22,975 nucleotides of DNA from SM1-73 sp964588305. GTDB taxonomy: Bacteria > Zixibacteria > MSB-5A5 > SM1-73. Position 1 is the stretch's first letter. Each line of letters starts with the position of its first letter. The notes under the pieces are model-generated. The model was not told the DNA's origin. It did not search any database and worked only from the letters and a program-made list of their open reading frames with translations. This document shows, piece after piece, positions 14,873 to 22,975 of the stretch. Where the stretch lies: assembly GCA_964588305.1 (NCBI GenBank), contig CAZPOP010000035.1:1-22975 (forward strand). The letters are read 5' to 3'. Both the position numbers and the translations under genes were made by a program.

Positions 14873-17302
14873 ATGAAGAAGTCTACGGTTTTTTTGAGTA
14901 TCTGTTTTCTCTTGTTTTCCGGTTCAGCTTGGGCTCAACCGAATTATCTAATCAGAATTGACCAGCGAAACCAGCCAACTATTGAGCAGATAAGACATAC
15001 AGCAATTGAAATATATGCCAAAACCGCAGATTTCTGGATTGCCGGCGCTGGCGAAAAGGATTTGGAGTTCTTGAGAGAAGAGGCAGTAGCCTTTCAGATG
15101 TTGGATAGGGACCCGGACACAGGTGAGTATTACTTAGTCTGGTCAGAGCCCTCAGGGACGATGGCAACTAATCTGCAGAAGATAAAAACCAAATCTCGGA
15201 TCTTGGCTTCAGACCGGAACGTAGCTGTGGTCAAGGGAGATCCCAGGAAGATTGAGGAATTGGCATCTTTAGGATTTGACTTAGCGAAGATACATAAGAA
15301 ACCTCTGCCCTTAGAATCGACAACTTATATCCCCGCGTATCTGGAATCTCTCTCCCCGGATTATGACCCCTTGATAGACAGTATCGTGAAAAAAGTCGAC
15401 CAGGCTCAGCTCTTTTCCTGGGTCGATGATCTCACCGGTGAGGATACAGTCTTAATCGGAGGAATGGAGGATTCCATTAAGACAAGATATTCCTGGAGCG
15501 ACGGGGTCTTCAAAGCCGCCCATTATCTTAAAGAGGGATTTGAAAAGATGGGTATTTCCGTTGAGTTCGACACGTTTCAGGTTGGTGCACCTACAGCCTA
15601 TCTTGTGGATGTCGCTTGCAGCCCTGATGGTCAAAAGGTCTGGGCAGTTAGTATCGGCGGCGGAATCATAAAGACTACTGATGGAGGAGACCATTGGAGC
15701 CTGGTTGAGGGTAGTGATAATTTAACTCTTTGGGATATCTGCCGGGTGAATGATGACACCTTGTGGTCCGTTGGCCAGAGAGGTATTATCATCACATCCA
15801 CCGATGGTGGGGATACCTGGGCGAGCAGAAGCAAAGACGAATTCAGCGAGTTGGATTTCCGGGGAAGCTATTTCGAGGATGCAGATCATGGGTGGGTGGT
15901 AGGAGATGAGAAGGTTGTATTCACGTCAGACGGAGGAACCAGCTGGACCGAGCAAGCGGAAGTGGCTGGTGTGGGGTTATACGGAGTAGACTTTGTGGAT
16001 TCCGCCCAAGGATGGACGGTGGGGGAAAATGGAACTATTCTGCACACCACCAACCGCGGGATTAACTGGAATTCTCAGATCAGCGGCACGTCTGTCCGCC
16101 TCAGGAGTGTTGATTTTGTTGATCTTCTGAATGGTTGGGCCTGTGGAGATGATGGATGGGCGATCTATACCACAAATGGAGGGTTAGTTTGGACTCGAAA
16201 AGACCTTTCTACCTCGACGGACCTTAACAGGATTGACTTTGTCGATAGCCTGCAGGGATGGATGATTGGATGGAATGGAAGCATTCTCTGCACGTCAGAC
16301 CTGGGCGTTAACTGGACCTCCCAGGTCTCTGGCAGCTATTACCTTTGTGGCGTAGACTTTGCCGATCCTCAGGTTGGCTGGGTTACTGGCTATACTGACC
16401 TAATCAAGACCACGGACGGAGGGCAGAGTTGGTTTTCGCAGTATGACAATGTGGAATATCCATACCTTGTGAATGTGGTTGGCAAAATCAATGGTTTTTG
16501 TTATCCCGGAAGAGAGTTTCTGATCACCGGGCACTACGATGACATATCCGGAGATCCCTACAATTGGGCTCCGGGTGCAGATGACAACGCCTCCAGTGTA
16601 GTCTCCCTTTTAGCCGCTGCCTCTATTTTGAAAGATTACGCATTAGCCAACACGGTGAAATTCGTCGCATTCTCGGGTGAGGAACAGGGACTTTTGGGTT
16701 CAGCGGCCTATGCGCAGGAGGCTTACAATCGAGGAGACACCATCCTGGGAGTTATAAACTGTGACATGATTGCCTACGACAATAACAACGATAGGGTGAT
16801 GGAGGTGCACAGTGGTCTTCCTGCAGAAAATCAAGCTTTGGCTGATATCGTCATTGGTGCCATCGCAGATTACGGCTTGAACTTGGTCCCCGAAAAGATA
16901 ACCGAGGGTGCCTCCCACACTTCTGACCACGCCTCATTTTGGGGTTATGGATTCCCGGCTATCCTAGGACATGAAGACTATCAGGATCGAAACCCTTACA
17001 TGCACTCAACCCAGGATCGGGTATCTGTTTTCGACAGTGCCTATTATTCTGAATTTGTGAAAGCAGCAGTAGCCGGCATATCGATTTTAGCTAATCCTTT
17101 CCTCATAGGCGATGCGAACGGGGACGGGGTGACGGATATCGCTGACGTTATGTACTTGGTGAATTACCTTTTCATTGCAGGATCACCGCCCGATCCTTTA
17201 CAAGCGGGCGACGCCAATTGCGACGGGGAGGTCGACATTGCCGACGTGATGTATCTTATCAACTATCTATTCATCGGTGGGTCGCCGCCAGGATGCCCGT
17301 AG
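14873..17302 (+). CDS. Secreted M28 metallopeptidase with inserted YCF48 propeller and dockerin tail
   Basis: Extracellular di-zinc aminopeptidase-like protein. The frame opens at TTG 14825, but ATG 14873 begins a clean signal peptide (MKKSTVFLSICFLLFSGSAWAQ), so I start there (809 residues). Order: signal 1-22; N-terminal domain; about 145-240 helical front of the M28 fold (TRYSWSDGVFKAAHYLKEGF, VEFDTF); about 242-524 seven YCF48/BNR-like blades of the pattern GWTVGENGTILHTTNRGINW; then the M28 core. Zinc and catalytic residues are all present: His554 (TGHYDD), Asp570/571 (GADDNASS), Glu603/604 (FSGEEQG), Asp631 (NCDMI) and His711 (YMHSTQD). From about 744 two dockerin-type calcium loops follow (GDANGDGVTDIADV and GDANCDGEVDIADV). 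The propeller thus interrupts the peptidase fold between its front helices and its metal core. Substrate and dockerin partner are unknown; no cohesin or cellulosome gene is in the window. Confidence 0.93.
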   Translation: MKKSTVFLSICFLLFSGSAWAQPNYLIRIDQRNQPTIEQIRHTAIEIYAKTADFWIAGAGEKDLEFLREEAVAFQMLDRDPDTGEYYLVWSEPSGTMATNLQKIKTKSRILASDRNVAVVKGDPRKIEELASLGFDLAKIHKKPLPLESTTYIPAYLESLSPDYDPLIDSIVKKVDQAQLFSWVDDLTGEDTVLIGGMEDSIKTRYSWSDGVFKAAHYLKEGFEKMGISVEFDTFQVGAPTAYLVDVACSPDGQKVWAVSIGGGIIKTTDGGDHWSLVEGSDNLTLWDICRVNDDTLWSVGQRGIIITSTDGGDTWASRSKDEFSELDFRGSYFEDADHGWVVGDEKVVFTSDGGTSWTEQAEVAGVGLYGVDFVDSAQGWTVGENGTILHTTNRGINWNSQISGTSVRLRSVDFVDLLNGWACGDDGWAIYTTNGGLVWTRKDLSTSTDLNRIDFVDSLQGWMIGWNGSILCTSDLGVNWTSQVSGSYYLCGVDFADPQVGWVTGYTDLIKTTDGGQSWFSQYDNVEYPYLVNVVGKINGFCYPGREFLITGHYDDISGDPYNWAPGADDNASSVVSLLAAASILKDYALANTVKFVAFSGEEQGLLGSAAYAQEAYNRGDTILGVINCDMIAYDNNNDRVMEVHSGLPAENQALADIVIGAIADYGLNLVPEKITEGASHTSDHASFWGYGFPAILGHEDYQDRNPYMHSTQDRVSVFDSAYYSEFVKAAVAGISILANPFLIGDANGDGVTDIADVMYLVNYLFIAGSPPDPLQAGDANCDGEVDIADVMYLINYLFIGGSPPGCP

Positions 17303-17315
17303 AAATTGGAGATAG

Positions 17316-17369
17316 GGAATCCCCTTAAGACCTCAGTCCTTCTCTATCGGGATCGGGGCTTCTTTTTTT
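17316..17369 (+). terminator. Weak intrinsic terminator after the M28 peptidase gene
   Basis: GAATCCCC (17317-17324) can pair with GGGGCTTC (17355-17362) at six of eight positions, and seven T residues follow at 17363-17369. It begins about 15 bases after the stop codon. The loop is long, so the call rests mostly on the T-run and position. Confidence 0.4.
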
Positions 17370-17621
17370 GTGGAAAAACTCGAACCAACACGGAATCATT
17401 CTGACCACGCCCTTGGCGGGGGAAGAATCTCCATGTAAATCAGACAGATTCCTCGGTCGCTACTCTCCCTCAGAATGACAATGTGGCTTTTTCGACACGC
17501 CTTTAGGGTAAACACTCCGAATTCTCCCCTCCAGACACTTTTTCAGAAACCTCCAAACCAACACTTGACTTCAAATCTTGTTGGACATATATTGGGGCGA
17601 GGTTTTTGGGCTTTGTGGAAG
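17370..17621. other. Intergenic leader before the glycosyltransferase-like gene
   Basis: The frame of the next gene is open back to 17475, but the upstream part reads as non-coding: a good promoter sits at 17565-17593, and codons before it would lie outside the transcript. Nothing else is recognised. Confidence 0.4.
17565..17593 (+). promoter_or_regulatory. Promoter of the glycosyltransferase-like/smc/ftsY group
   Basis: TTGACT (17565-17570) and TATATT (17588-17593) are spaced by the ideal 17 bases and match the consensus at five of six positions each. Initiation near 17600 places ATG 17622 or 17631 about 20-30 bases downstream, so this promoter probably drives the housekeeping group. Confidence 0.55.
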
Positions 17622-18236
17622 ATGGCTGAAATGGTGAAATCCTTGAAGATAAACCCCCTGGCAAAAAGAATTCTGATCTGGTGGAATAGACTTTTTTTTA
17701 AGCCTGGCGCTTTTTCCTTTGCAGAAAAGATGAGTGGGGCGGCAAACGTTCTTATCTGTCTCCCCGCCAAGGCGGAAAGCTTCGCCTCCGCCAAGGACCA
17801 TCTCACCGTTTTTTCAGACATTTTCCGTAACAAAAAGATCTCCCTGCTCTTGCCGCTTGCGGGAGCTGAGGATTTTCTTTCACATCTTAAGAGGTATCCG
17901 GTGATCTGCCCTCAAAAAGAGGACCTTGGGATTTTCTCTCTTCCCCGGAGGAAGTTTATCCGAAGGATAAAAGGTTACCAGTTTGAAATCGCACTGGACC
18001 TGGACACAGAGGACGGCTTCCTCAGCTCCTATGTATGCCTGAAAAGTGGTGCCCAGGTACGTATCGGGCTGGAAGGTAGGAGCGGCCCTCCCTTTTACAA
18101 CCTTCAATTGGCTCTTTCAAAGGGAAGACTGTATCAAGAAGATCTTTATGTGGGAATGGCGGAGACTCTCAAAAGCTTGTCCCTTGGACCTACAGCTGGC
18201 GCAAAAACGAATTCGAATTCTATTTCGAGAACCTGA
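17622..18236 (+). CDS. Short glycosyltransferase family 9-like protein
   Basis: A 204-residue protein of uncertain function. The best resemblance is to the N-terminal Rossmann half of GT9 (heptosyltransferase-like) enzymes: VLICLPAKAESFASAK as first strand and loop, then KGYQFEIALDLDTEDGFLSS and CLKSGAQVRIGLEGRSGPPF, which mirrors the FDLVIDL...GAKVRIG pattern. The C-terminal sugar-nucleotide half is missing, so it is either a degenerate half-enzyme or a different single-domain protein. The frame is open from 17475, but the promoter at 17565-17593 argues for ATG 17622 (MAEMVKSL) or ATG 17631, which has GGAAG nine bases upstream. A Trp/Phe-rich segment near the start (ILIWWNRLFFKPG) may be membrane-associated. 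Its TGA stop overlaps the smc ribosome site, so the two are translationally close. Confidence 0.5.
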   Translation: MAEMVKSLKINPLAKRILIWWNRLFFKPGAFSFAEKMSGAANVLICLPAKAESFASAKDHLTVFSDIFRNKKISLLLPLAGAEDFLSHLKRYPVICPQKEDLGIFSLPRRKFIRRIKGYQFEIALDLDTEDGFLSSYVCLKSGAQVRIGLEGRSGPPFYNLQLALSKGRLYQEDLYVGMAETLKSLSLGPTAGAKTNSNSISRT

Positions 18237-18245
18237 GGGGAATAA

Positions 18246-21200
18246 ATGTATCTATCCAAACTTGTCATTTTGGGATTTAAATCTTTTCCCCAGAAAACCG
18301 AGTTGATCTTCGACGATAACCTGACCGCTGTGGTCGGCCCCAACGGCTGTGGCAAGACCAACATTCTGGATGCCATCAGGTGGGTTTTGGGAGAGCAGAG
18401 GACCTCCCTTTTGAGGTCCGGCAAGATGGAAGAGGTGATCTTTAACGGGACCAAGGACCTGAAACCGTTAGGCATGGCCGAAGTGTCCATGATCATCGAG
18501 AACAACAAAGGGATTTTGCCCATCGATTACGATCAGGTTACCATCACCCGCCGTCTTTTCCGCTCCGGGGAGAGCGAATACTTGCGAAACAAGGTCCCCT
18601 GTCGACTAAAAGATATCACCGAGCTCTTCTTAGATACCGGCATGGGCACCCATGCTTACTCGGTGATCCAGCCGGAGATGGTGGATGCCATACTCTCAGA
18701 CAAGGCAGAAGAGAGGAGATTTCTCTTCGAGGAGGCCGCCGGCATCACGAAATATAAATTAAGGAAGAAAGAAGCGGAAAGGAAATTGGAGTATACCGAG
18801 GCCGACCTTTTGAGACTCTCCGATATCCTGGCCGAAGTGGAGAAGCAGACAAACTCGCTGAGAAGACAGAAAGCAAAGGCAGAGAGATTCAAGAGGCTGA
18901 CCGACGAGATCAAGAATCTGGAAGTCGGGATAAGCCAGGACGAATTCGAGAATCTCAAGACAAAAGAGAGGGAGCAGGAAAAGAAACTAAGCCAGTTTGT
19001 GGATGAGGGCCAGAAGGTCAAATCGGAGTTAGATAAGGAGGAAGCAGAAATAGAGAACCTGAAGCTCGAGCTTCTGGAGAAGGAGAAGGAGCTGTCACTC
19101 CTGCAAAAAGAGATCGCAGACTCCTCGGAAGCGTCCTTCGGGATCGAGCGGGAGATCTCCGTCAGCCAGGAGAGAAGATCGCATCTGGAGCAATTCATCG
19201 TCAAAACCCAGAAGGAAAAAGAGAACCTAAACCAGCGGCTGCTTGCCATAAAAGCGGAAAAAGAGGAAAAGAATGAAGAGCTGAACAGATCGTCCTCGGA
19301 AATCGGGGCCAGAGAGGAGCGGTGCAAAAAAGAGGAACAAGAGCTTCTGGCCAATGATGAGAAACTCCGAAAGATGAAAGATGAATTCGAGCGTCTCTCC
19401 CGGGATTTGAAGGAACAGGAGCAGGCTTTGAATAGAGAAGTCAATGAGCATCAAAGCATCAAGGCCCAGATGGAGGAGTTGGAGGAGAGGGGAAATATCT
19501 TTGCCGGAGAGGAAGAGTCGATTCTCCAACGGCTGGCCGAAATCTCATCTGAGCTTGAAGGCATCGCTTCAGCTTATGATGAGAAAAAGAAAATCTGGGA
19601 TGCCAAGGCAGAAGGGAAACGAGTCCTGGAGGAAAAGATCAAACTGAACCAGGAAGCCATCGGTCAGCTTTCCTCAGAAGAAGCCAAGGCCGAATCCACC
19701 TTGAGCGCAGAAGAAGCCAAACTGGGGATGTCCAGACAGATATCAGAACATTATGAAGGATATGGAGAGGGTCAAAAGGCCGTGCTTTTGGAAAGGGAGA
19801 ATCTAAGGGGAATCGTCGATACGGTGGCCAACCTGATCACCACCGAGAAGGAATATTTGAAGGCCATCGAGTCGTGCTTGGGCGAATCCCTGCAGTTCGT
19901 GGTATGTCAGGATGTGAGCGCAGCTCTGGAGGCAATTCGCTTCCTGAAGGAAAATCAAAAGGGTGGAGCAACTTTTCTGCCCTTAGATAAGCTCGAGGAT
20001 GTCGATGCCGGACAAAGGGAAATCGATCTAAATGATTTCGGAGGAACGGTGGGTTGGGCCTCCGATCTGGTTGACTGTGAAGAGGAGTTCAGGAAAGTAG
20101 CGCAGATTCTCTTGGGAAAGGCCATCCTGGTCGAGACTCTGGATCACTGCCTGGAGCTTTCCGGAAAGATACCTAAGGGTTTTCATCTGGTGAGTCTGGA
20201 TGGCGAGGTGCTGAGCTCAAACGGGAGCATGAGCGGCGGCTCTCCAAAGGAAATCTCTCTTTTGGGACGGGAGCTTGAAATCCAGAGAATAGAAGAATAT
20301 ATCTCAAGATTAAAAGAAACGCGCGACCGACTCCACAGGGAAAAAGAGATAAAGGAAGATGAGAATAAGAGTTTTAAGGACCAGCTATCACAAATCTCTT
20401 CCGAAGCTGAAGAACTCTCCTCGGATTTCCAGCAGAAAGAATTCAAACTCAAGACCTCCGAGTTCGAAAAAGCCAGCTTGGAAAAGCGATCACAAGAAAT
20501 AAAGGAACTAAAGGAGCAGAGCTCTGAGAGAATCTCGGAATTGGCTCAAAGACAAGAATCCTCAGGCAGAAACATAAAGGATATTGAGAACCAGAACAAG
20601 ACCCTGCTGGTCCGGAGCGAGGAGAAGAAAAAAACTCTGGAAGAGACCGAAAGTTTTCACGACCAGATGTTTCAGAGGATCAATCAACTGAAAATCGAGC
20701 TGGTTTCGCTTCAGGGGAAAGAGGAACAATTGACCAATGACCAGTCAAGGTTGGCCGAACTGATCTTAGAAATGGAGGCAACCTTGACTGCCAAAGAGAC
20801 AGAGACAAAAGAATCCGCGGCCGAAATAGAATCCATAGACAATTCCATTACAGAAAGACAGCAAGGGCTCAAGAATGCTTTCGAAGAGATCGAACAACGG
20901 AAAAAAGCCTTGAGTTCTTTGCAGGAAGAGCAAGCCGAAAGGCAAATGAAGTTGAATGACAGGGAAAGTGCCCTGAAGCTCTACCGGGGAGCCAAGGAAA
21001 AAGTCCAGGATGAATTTCATCAGTTGGAGATGGAAAAGTTGGAGCTTTCCTCCCGAGCAGACAGCATAAAGGATAGAATATGGGAGGAATACAAGGTTGA
21101 CTTGCTCGAACGGGCAAAGGTCGCATCGGAAAGGTTCGAGCCCGAAGATCAACCGGTCACAGAAGGAGCAGAAAAAACAAAGGAGAAACTCGATTCTCTG

Positions 21201-21830
21201 AAAGAAAAGGTTGAAAGCATGGGTCCGGTCAATCTTTTGGCCTTGGAGGAATATCAATCGACTAAAGCAAGGCTGGAATTCCTGCAGAATCAAGTGAAGG
21301 ATTTAACTGAGGCAAAGCAAACCCTGAACTCCACCATATTGAAGATCAACCAGACCGCCAGGGGACTGTTTAGAGAGACCTTCGAGAAGATTAAGGGCAA
21401 TTTTCAGAAAGTATTTGAGGAGCTTTTTGAAGGGGGTGAAGCCGATCTAACCTTGGTTCAAGAGGACGATCCTTTGGAATCTCCCGTTCAGATCTCTGCC
21501 CGCCCCTATGGAAAGAGGCTTTTGAACATATCCCAGTTGTCCGGAGGAGAAAAGGCTTTAACCGCCACCGCTTTGCTTTTCGCCATTTACCTGGTGAAAC
21601 CCAGCCCCTTCTGCATCCTGGATGAAGTGGATGCCCCTCTGGATGATGTCAATATTGTCAGATTCTTGAAGCTGATCAGGCACTTCAGCTCAAATACCCA
21701 ATTCGTCATCATCACCCATAACAAGATGACCATGGAGGCGGCCAACGCCCTCTACGGGGTCACCATGGAACAGCCGGGAGTATCCAGGATCGTCTCGGTC
21801 AAATTCAACAAGCAAGAGGTGGTAGCGTAA
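18246..21830 (+). CDS. smc: Chromosome segregation protein SMC
   Basis: Complete 1194-residue SMC ATPase, the core of the bacterial condensin-like complex that organises and segregates the chromosome with ScpA and ScpB (not in this window). The N-terminal head has the Walker A loop VVGPNGCGKTNILDAIRWVL (29-48) and LGEQ. Two long glutamate/lysine-rich coiled-coil arms (about 165-500 and 680-1000) flank the hinge at about 515-670 (RGIVDTVANLI, CLGESLQFVVCQDVSAALEA, SGGSPKEISLLGRE). The C-terminal head has the signature LSGGEKALTATALLFAIY from 1098 and Walker B FCILDEVDAPLDD with Asp1126 and Glu1127. Walker A reads GCGKT where GSGKS is usual; Lys is kept, so ATP binding should survive. GAGGGG lies five bases before ATG 18246. 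It follows the glycosyltransferase-like gene by 9 bases and is followed by ftsY, an order also known from Bacillus. Confidence 0.98.
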   Translation: MYLSKLVILGFKSFPQKTELIFDDNLTAVVGPNGCGKTNILDAIRWVLGEQRTSLLRSGKMEEVIFNGTKDLKPLGMAEVSMIIENNKGILPIDYDQVTITRRLFRSGESEYLRNKVPCRLKDITELFLDTGMGTHAYSVIQPEMVDAILSDKAEERRFLFEEAAGITKYKLRKKEAERKLEYTEADLLRLSDILAEVEKQTNSLRRQKAKAERFKRLTDEIKNLEVGISQDEFENLKTKEREQEKKLSQFVDEGQKVKSELDKEEAEIENLKLELLEKEKELSLLQKEIADSSEASFGIEREISVSQERRSHLEQFIVKTQKEKENLNQRLLAIKAEKEEKNEELNRSSSEIGAREERCKKEEQELLANDEKLRKMKDEFERLSRDLKEQEQALNREVNEHQSIKAQMEELEERGNIFAGEEESILQRLAEISSELEGIASAYDEKKKIWDAKAEGKRVLEEKIKLNQEAIGQLSSEEAKAESTLSAEEAKLGMSRQISEHYEGYGEGQKAVLLERENLRGIVDTVANLITTEKEYLKAIESCLGESLQFVVCQDVSAALEAIRFLKENQKGGATFLPLDKLEDVDAGQREIDLNDFGGTVGWASDLVDCEEEFRKVAQILLGKAILVETLDHCLELSGKIPKGFHLVSLDGEVLSSNGSMSGGSPKEISLLGRELEIQRIEEYISRLKETRDRLHREKEIKEDENKSFKDQLSQISSEAEELSSDFQQKEFKLKTSEFEKASLEKRSQEIKELKEQSSERISELAQRQESSGRNIKDIENQNKTLLVRSEEKKKTLEETESFHDQMFQRINQLKIELVSLQGKEEQLTNDQSRLAELILEMEATLTAKETETKESAAEIESIDNSITERQQGLKNAFEEIEQRKKALSSLQEEQAERQMKLNDRESALKLYRGAKEKVQDEFHQLEMEKLELSSRADSIKDRIWEEYKVDLLERAKVASERFEPEDQPVTEGAEKTKEKLDSLKEKVESMGPVNLLALEEYQSTKARLEFLQNQVKDLTEAKQTLNSTILKINQTARGLFRETFEKIKGNFQKVFEELFEGGEADLTLVQEDDPLESPVQISARPYGKRLLNISQLSGGEKALTATALLFAIYLVKPSPFCILDEVDAPLDDVNIVRFLKLIRHFSSNTQFVIITHNKMTMEAANALYGVTMEQPGVSRIVSVKFNKQEVVA

Positions 21831-21980
21831 CTCAGGGGCTAGGGTTTAGGGGCTGGGGTCTGAGCGAACGCCAAGGCCGATCTTGACGTAAAAATCCGGA
21901 AGGAGTTCACAGGTCTGCTTGCGCGGCCTCCAGCCAGAGGTGGTGCGTACGCCTCACCAAAACTTAGGATGGAGTAAGAA
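21831..21980. other. smc-ftsY gap with short direct repeat and palindrome
   Basis: AGGGGCTAGGG (21834-21844) is repeated as AGGGGCTGGGG (21848-21858). An imperfect 20-base palindrome centred on GCGTACGC spans 21939-21958, just before the ftsY ribosome site GGAG at 21971-21974. No terminator is seen, so read-through from smc into ftsY is likely. Confidence 0.35.
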
Positions 21981-22892
21981 TTGAAAATCTCGTTGGAAAA
22001 ACTGAAATCAGGTTTGTCCAAAACCAAGGAGAATCTGTTCGGAAAAATCTCCAAGGTTGTCGGACTGCACAAGAAAATCGACCAGGAGCTTCTGTCCGAA
22101 CTGGAGGAGATTCTGATAAAGGCAGACGTTGGCCCCAGCACCACTGAGAAGATAATAGAGGGAATTAAAAAAGAGGCAAAGGCAAGAAATACAGAGGATT
22201 CAGAAAAAGTCGTGGAATTGCTCAAAGATCAGATCGTCTCCATATTGGGCCATGAGAGAATCTCTGAGGCTCCCCTCTTTTCCCCGCACGTAATAATGAT
22301 GGTGGGAGTGAACGGAACCGGAAAGACCACCTCCATCGCCAAGCTGGCCAAGAAATATTCAGATGAAGGGAAAAAGGTACTGGTGGCCGCCTGTGATACT
22401 TTCAGGGCGGCGGCCTTAGAGCAGCTTTCCATCTGGGCTCAAAGGGTGGGAGTGGAGATGACAAGAAGCATGCCCAACCAGGATCCGGCATCCGTGGCCT
22501 TCGATGCCATTAAATCTGCTTCTGCCAGGAAATTCGACTTAGTCATCGCCGATACCGCAGGAAGGCTTCATACTAAGATCAATCTTATGGAGGAGCTAAA
22601 GAAGATCAAACGGGTGATGGGCAAAGCGCTGGAAGGAGCACCGCACGAGGTCCTCTTGGTGATCGATGCCACCACCGGGCAAAACGGAATCTCACAGGTG
22701 CAACTCTTCGATGAAGCCGTCGGCGTAACCGGCCTCTTTTTGACCAAGCTGGATGGTACGGCCAAAGGGGGGATTATTATCGCGACGGCTGACGGATTGA
22801 AGGTCCCGGTAAAGTACGTGGGTTTGGGAGAGAAACCGGACGATTTTCAACCGTTCGACCCGGTGCAATTTACCGAGGCATTGTTTGCATGA
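21981..22892 (+). CDS. ftsY: Signal recognition particle receptor FtsY
   Basis: SRP-receptor GTPase that docks ribosome-SRP complexes at the cytoplasmic membrane for co-translational insertion. At 303 residues it has the N domain (about 1-95, helical, ELLSELEEILIKADVG) and the G domain, without the long acidic A domain of Escherichia coli, as is common in other phyla. GTPase motifs: G1 GVNGTGKTT (109-117), DTFRAAA (139-145), DTAGR (191-195), TKLDG (255-259), and closing GLGEKPDDFQPFDP. Start TTG 21981 has GGAG six bases upstream. The gene follows smc by 150 bases with no terminator between, so the two are probably co-transcribed. Confidence 0.98.
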   Translation: MKISLEKLKSGLSKTKENLFGKISKVVGLHKKIDQELLSELEEILIKADVGPSTTEKIIEGIKKEAKARNTEDSEKVVELLKDQIVSILGHERISEAPLFSPHVIMMVGVNGTGKTTSIAKLAKKYSDEGKKVLVAACDTFRAAALEQLSIWAQRVGVEMTRSMPNQDPASVAFDAIKSASARKFDLVIADTAGRLHTKINLMEELKKIKRVMGKALEGAPHEVLLVIDATTGQNGISQVQLFDEAVGVTGLFLTKLDGTAKGGIIIATADGLKVPVKYVGLGEKPDDFQPFDPVQFTEALFA

Positions 22893-22919
22893 GCGAAGAG
22901 CTTGAAAGGAATTGGATTC

Positions 22920-22935
22920 AAGGCGTCAGCCTTTT
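22920..22935 (+). terminator. Small hairpin after ftsY
   Basis: AAGGC (22920-22924) and GCCTT (22929-22933) form a 5-bp stem with a four-base loop, and the downstream strand runs into TTTT. Weak; it may only partly stop transcription, since a further gene begins at 22954. Confidence 0.25.
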
Positions 22936-22953
22936 AGAATAGAGGAATATCCG

Positions 22954-22975
22954 ATGATTAAGGAGATGAGTGTAA
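22954..22975 (+). CDS. Start of a further rightward gene (partial)
   Basis: ATG 22954 has GAGG eight bases upstream and begins M-I-K-E-M-S-V before the window ends. Seven codons are too few to assign a family. It follows ftsY by 61 bases on the same strand and probably belongs to the same transcript. Confidence 0.4.

Noticed and set aside
18656..19444. 262-residue Ser/Phe-rich open frame on the minus strand
   Set aside because: It mirrors the glutamate/lysine-rich coiled coil of smc; the Ser/Phe/Leu composition is the expected antisense shadow.
1..22975. CRISPR array, tRNA or rRNA genes
   Set aside because: No regularly spaced direct repeats and no tRNA cloverleaf or rRNA segment was recognised; I could not run a covariance search.

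Overview
The window is a mid-GC bacterial chromosome segment. Three traits point to an uncultured member of the Fibrobacteres-Chlorobi-Bacteroidetes (FCB) side of the tree. Zixibacteria-like is my best guess, inferred from sequence style and not from any search. The traits are: a FlgD-like/type 9-secretion-like C-terminal domain opening with the QNYPNPFNP motif (about 1054-1356), a dockerin-type calcium-binding tail on a secreted peptidase (about 17104-17302), and a bacterial smc-ftsY pair.

Left part (1-6300). A rightward TolB-like propeller lipoprotein starts at the window edge and is followed by an orphan secretion/sorting domain. Converging on them from the right is an S41 carboxyl-terminal processing protease with its own promoter and ribosome binding site. 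A 600-base gap without a convincing gene comes next, then a 786-residue membrane protein with a spermidine-synthase-like domain between two membrane regions.

Middle part (6316-10504). Four more genes run leftward, in transcription order: a YjbQ-family protein, MtnA (methylthioribose-1-phosphate isomerase), a DUF362 protein, and an AmrS-like radical SAM enzyme with a twin-arginine leader. With the spermidine-synthase-like gene they form a same-strand run whose members either use S-adenosylmethionine or its derivatives (radical SAM enzyme, aminopropyltransferase-like protein) or recycle the by-products of such enzymes (MtnA). The gaps in this run carry stem-loops and short repeats, so it is probably not one tight operon.

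Right part (10505-22975). All genes run rightward. A 1219-residue ATPase-TPR-BTAD regulator is followed, after a strong sigma70-type promoter, by a secreted M28 metallopeptidase. A seven-bladed YCF48-type propeller is inserted into this peptidase and it ends in a dockerin. Next comes a housekeeping cluster: a short glycosyltransferase-9-like gene with its own promoter, smc 9 bases later, ftsY, and the first seven codons of another gene.

The observations most worth follow-up are the propeller-inside-peptidase architecture, the Tat-type leader on a radical SAM enzyme, the S-adenosylmethionine by-product theme of the leftward run, the terminator-like hairpin in the yjbQ leader, and the palindromic pair that supplies the end of mtnA. 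No CRISPR array, intact transposase, rRNA or tRNA was recognised.
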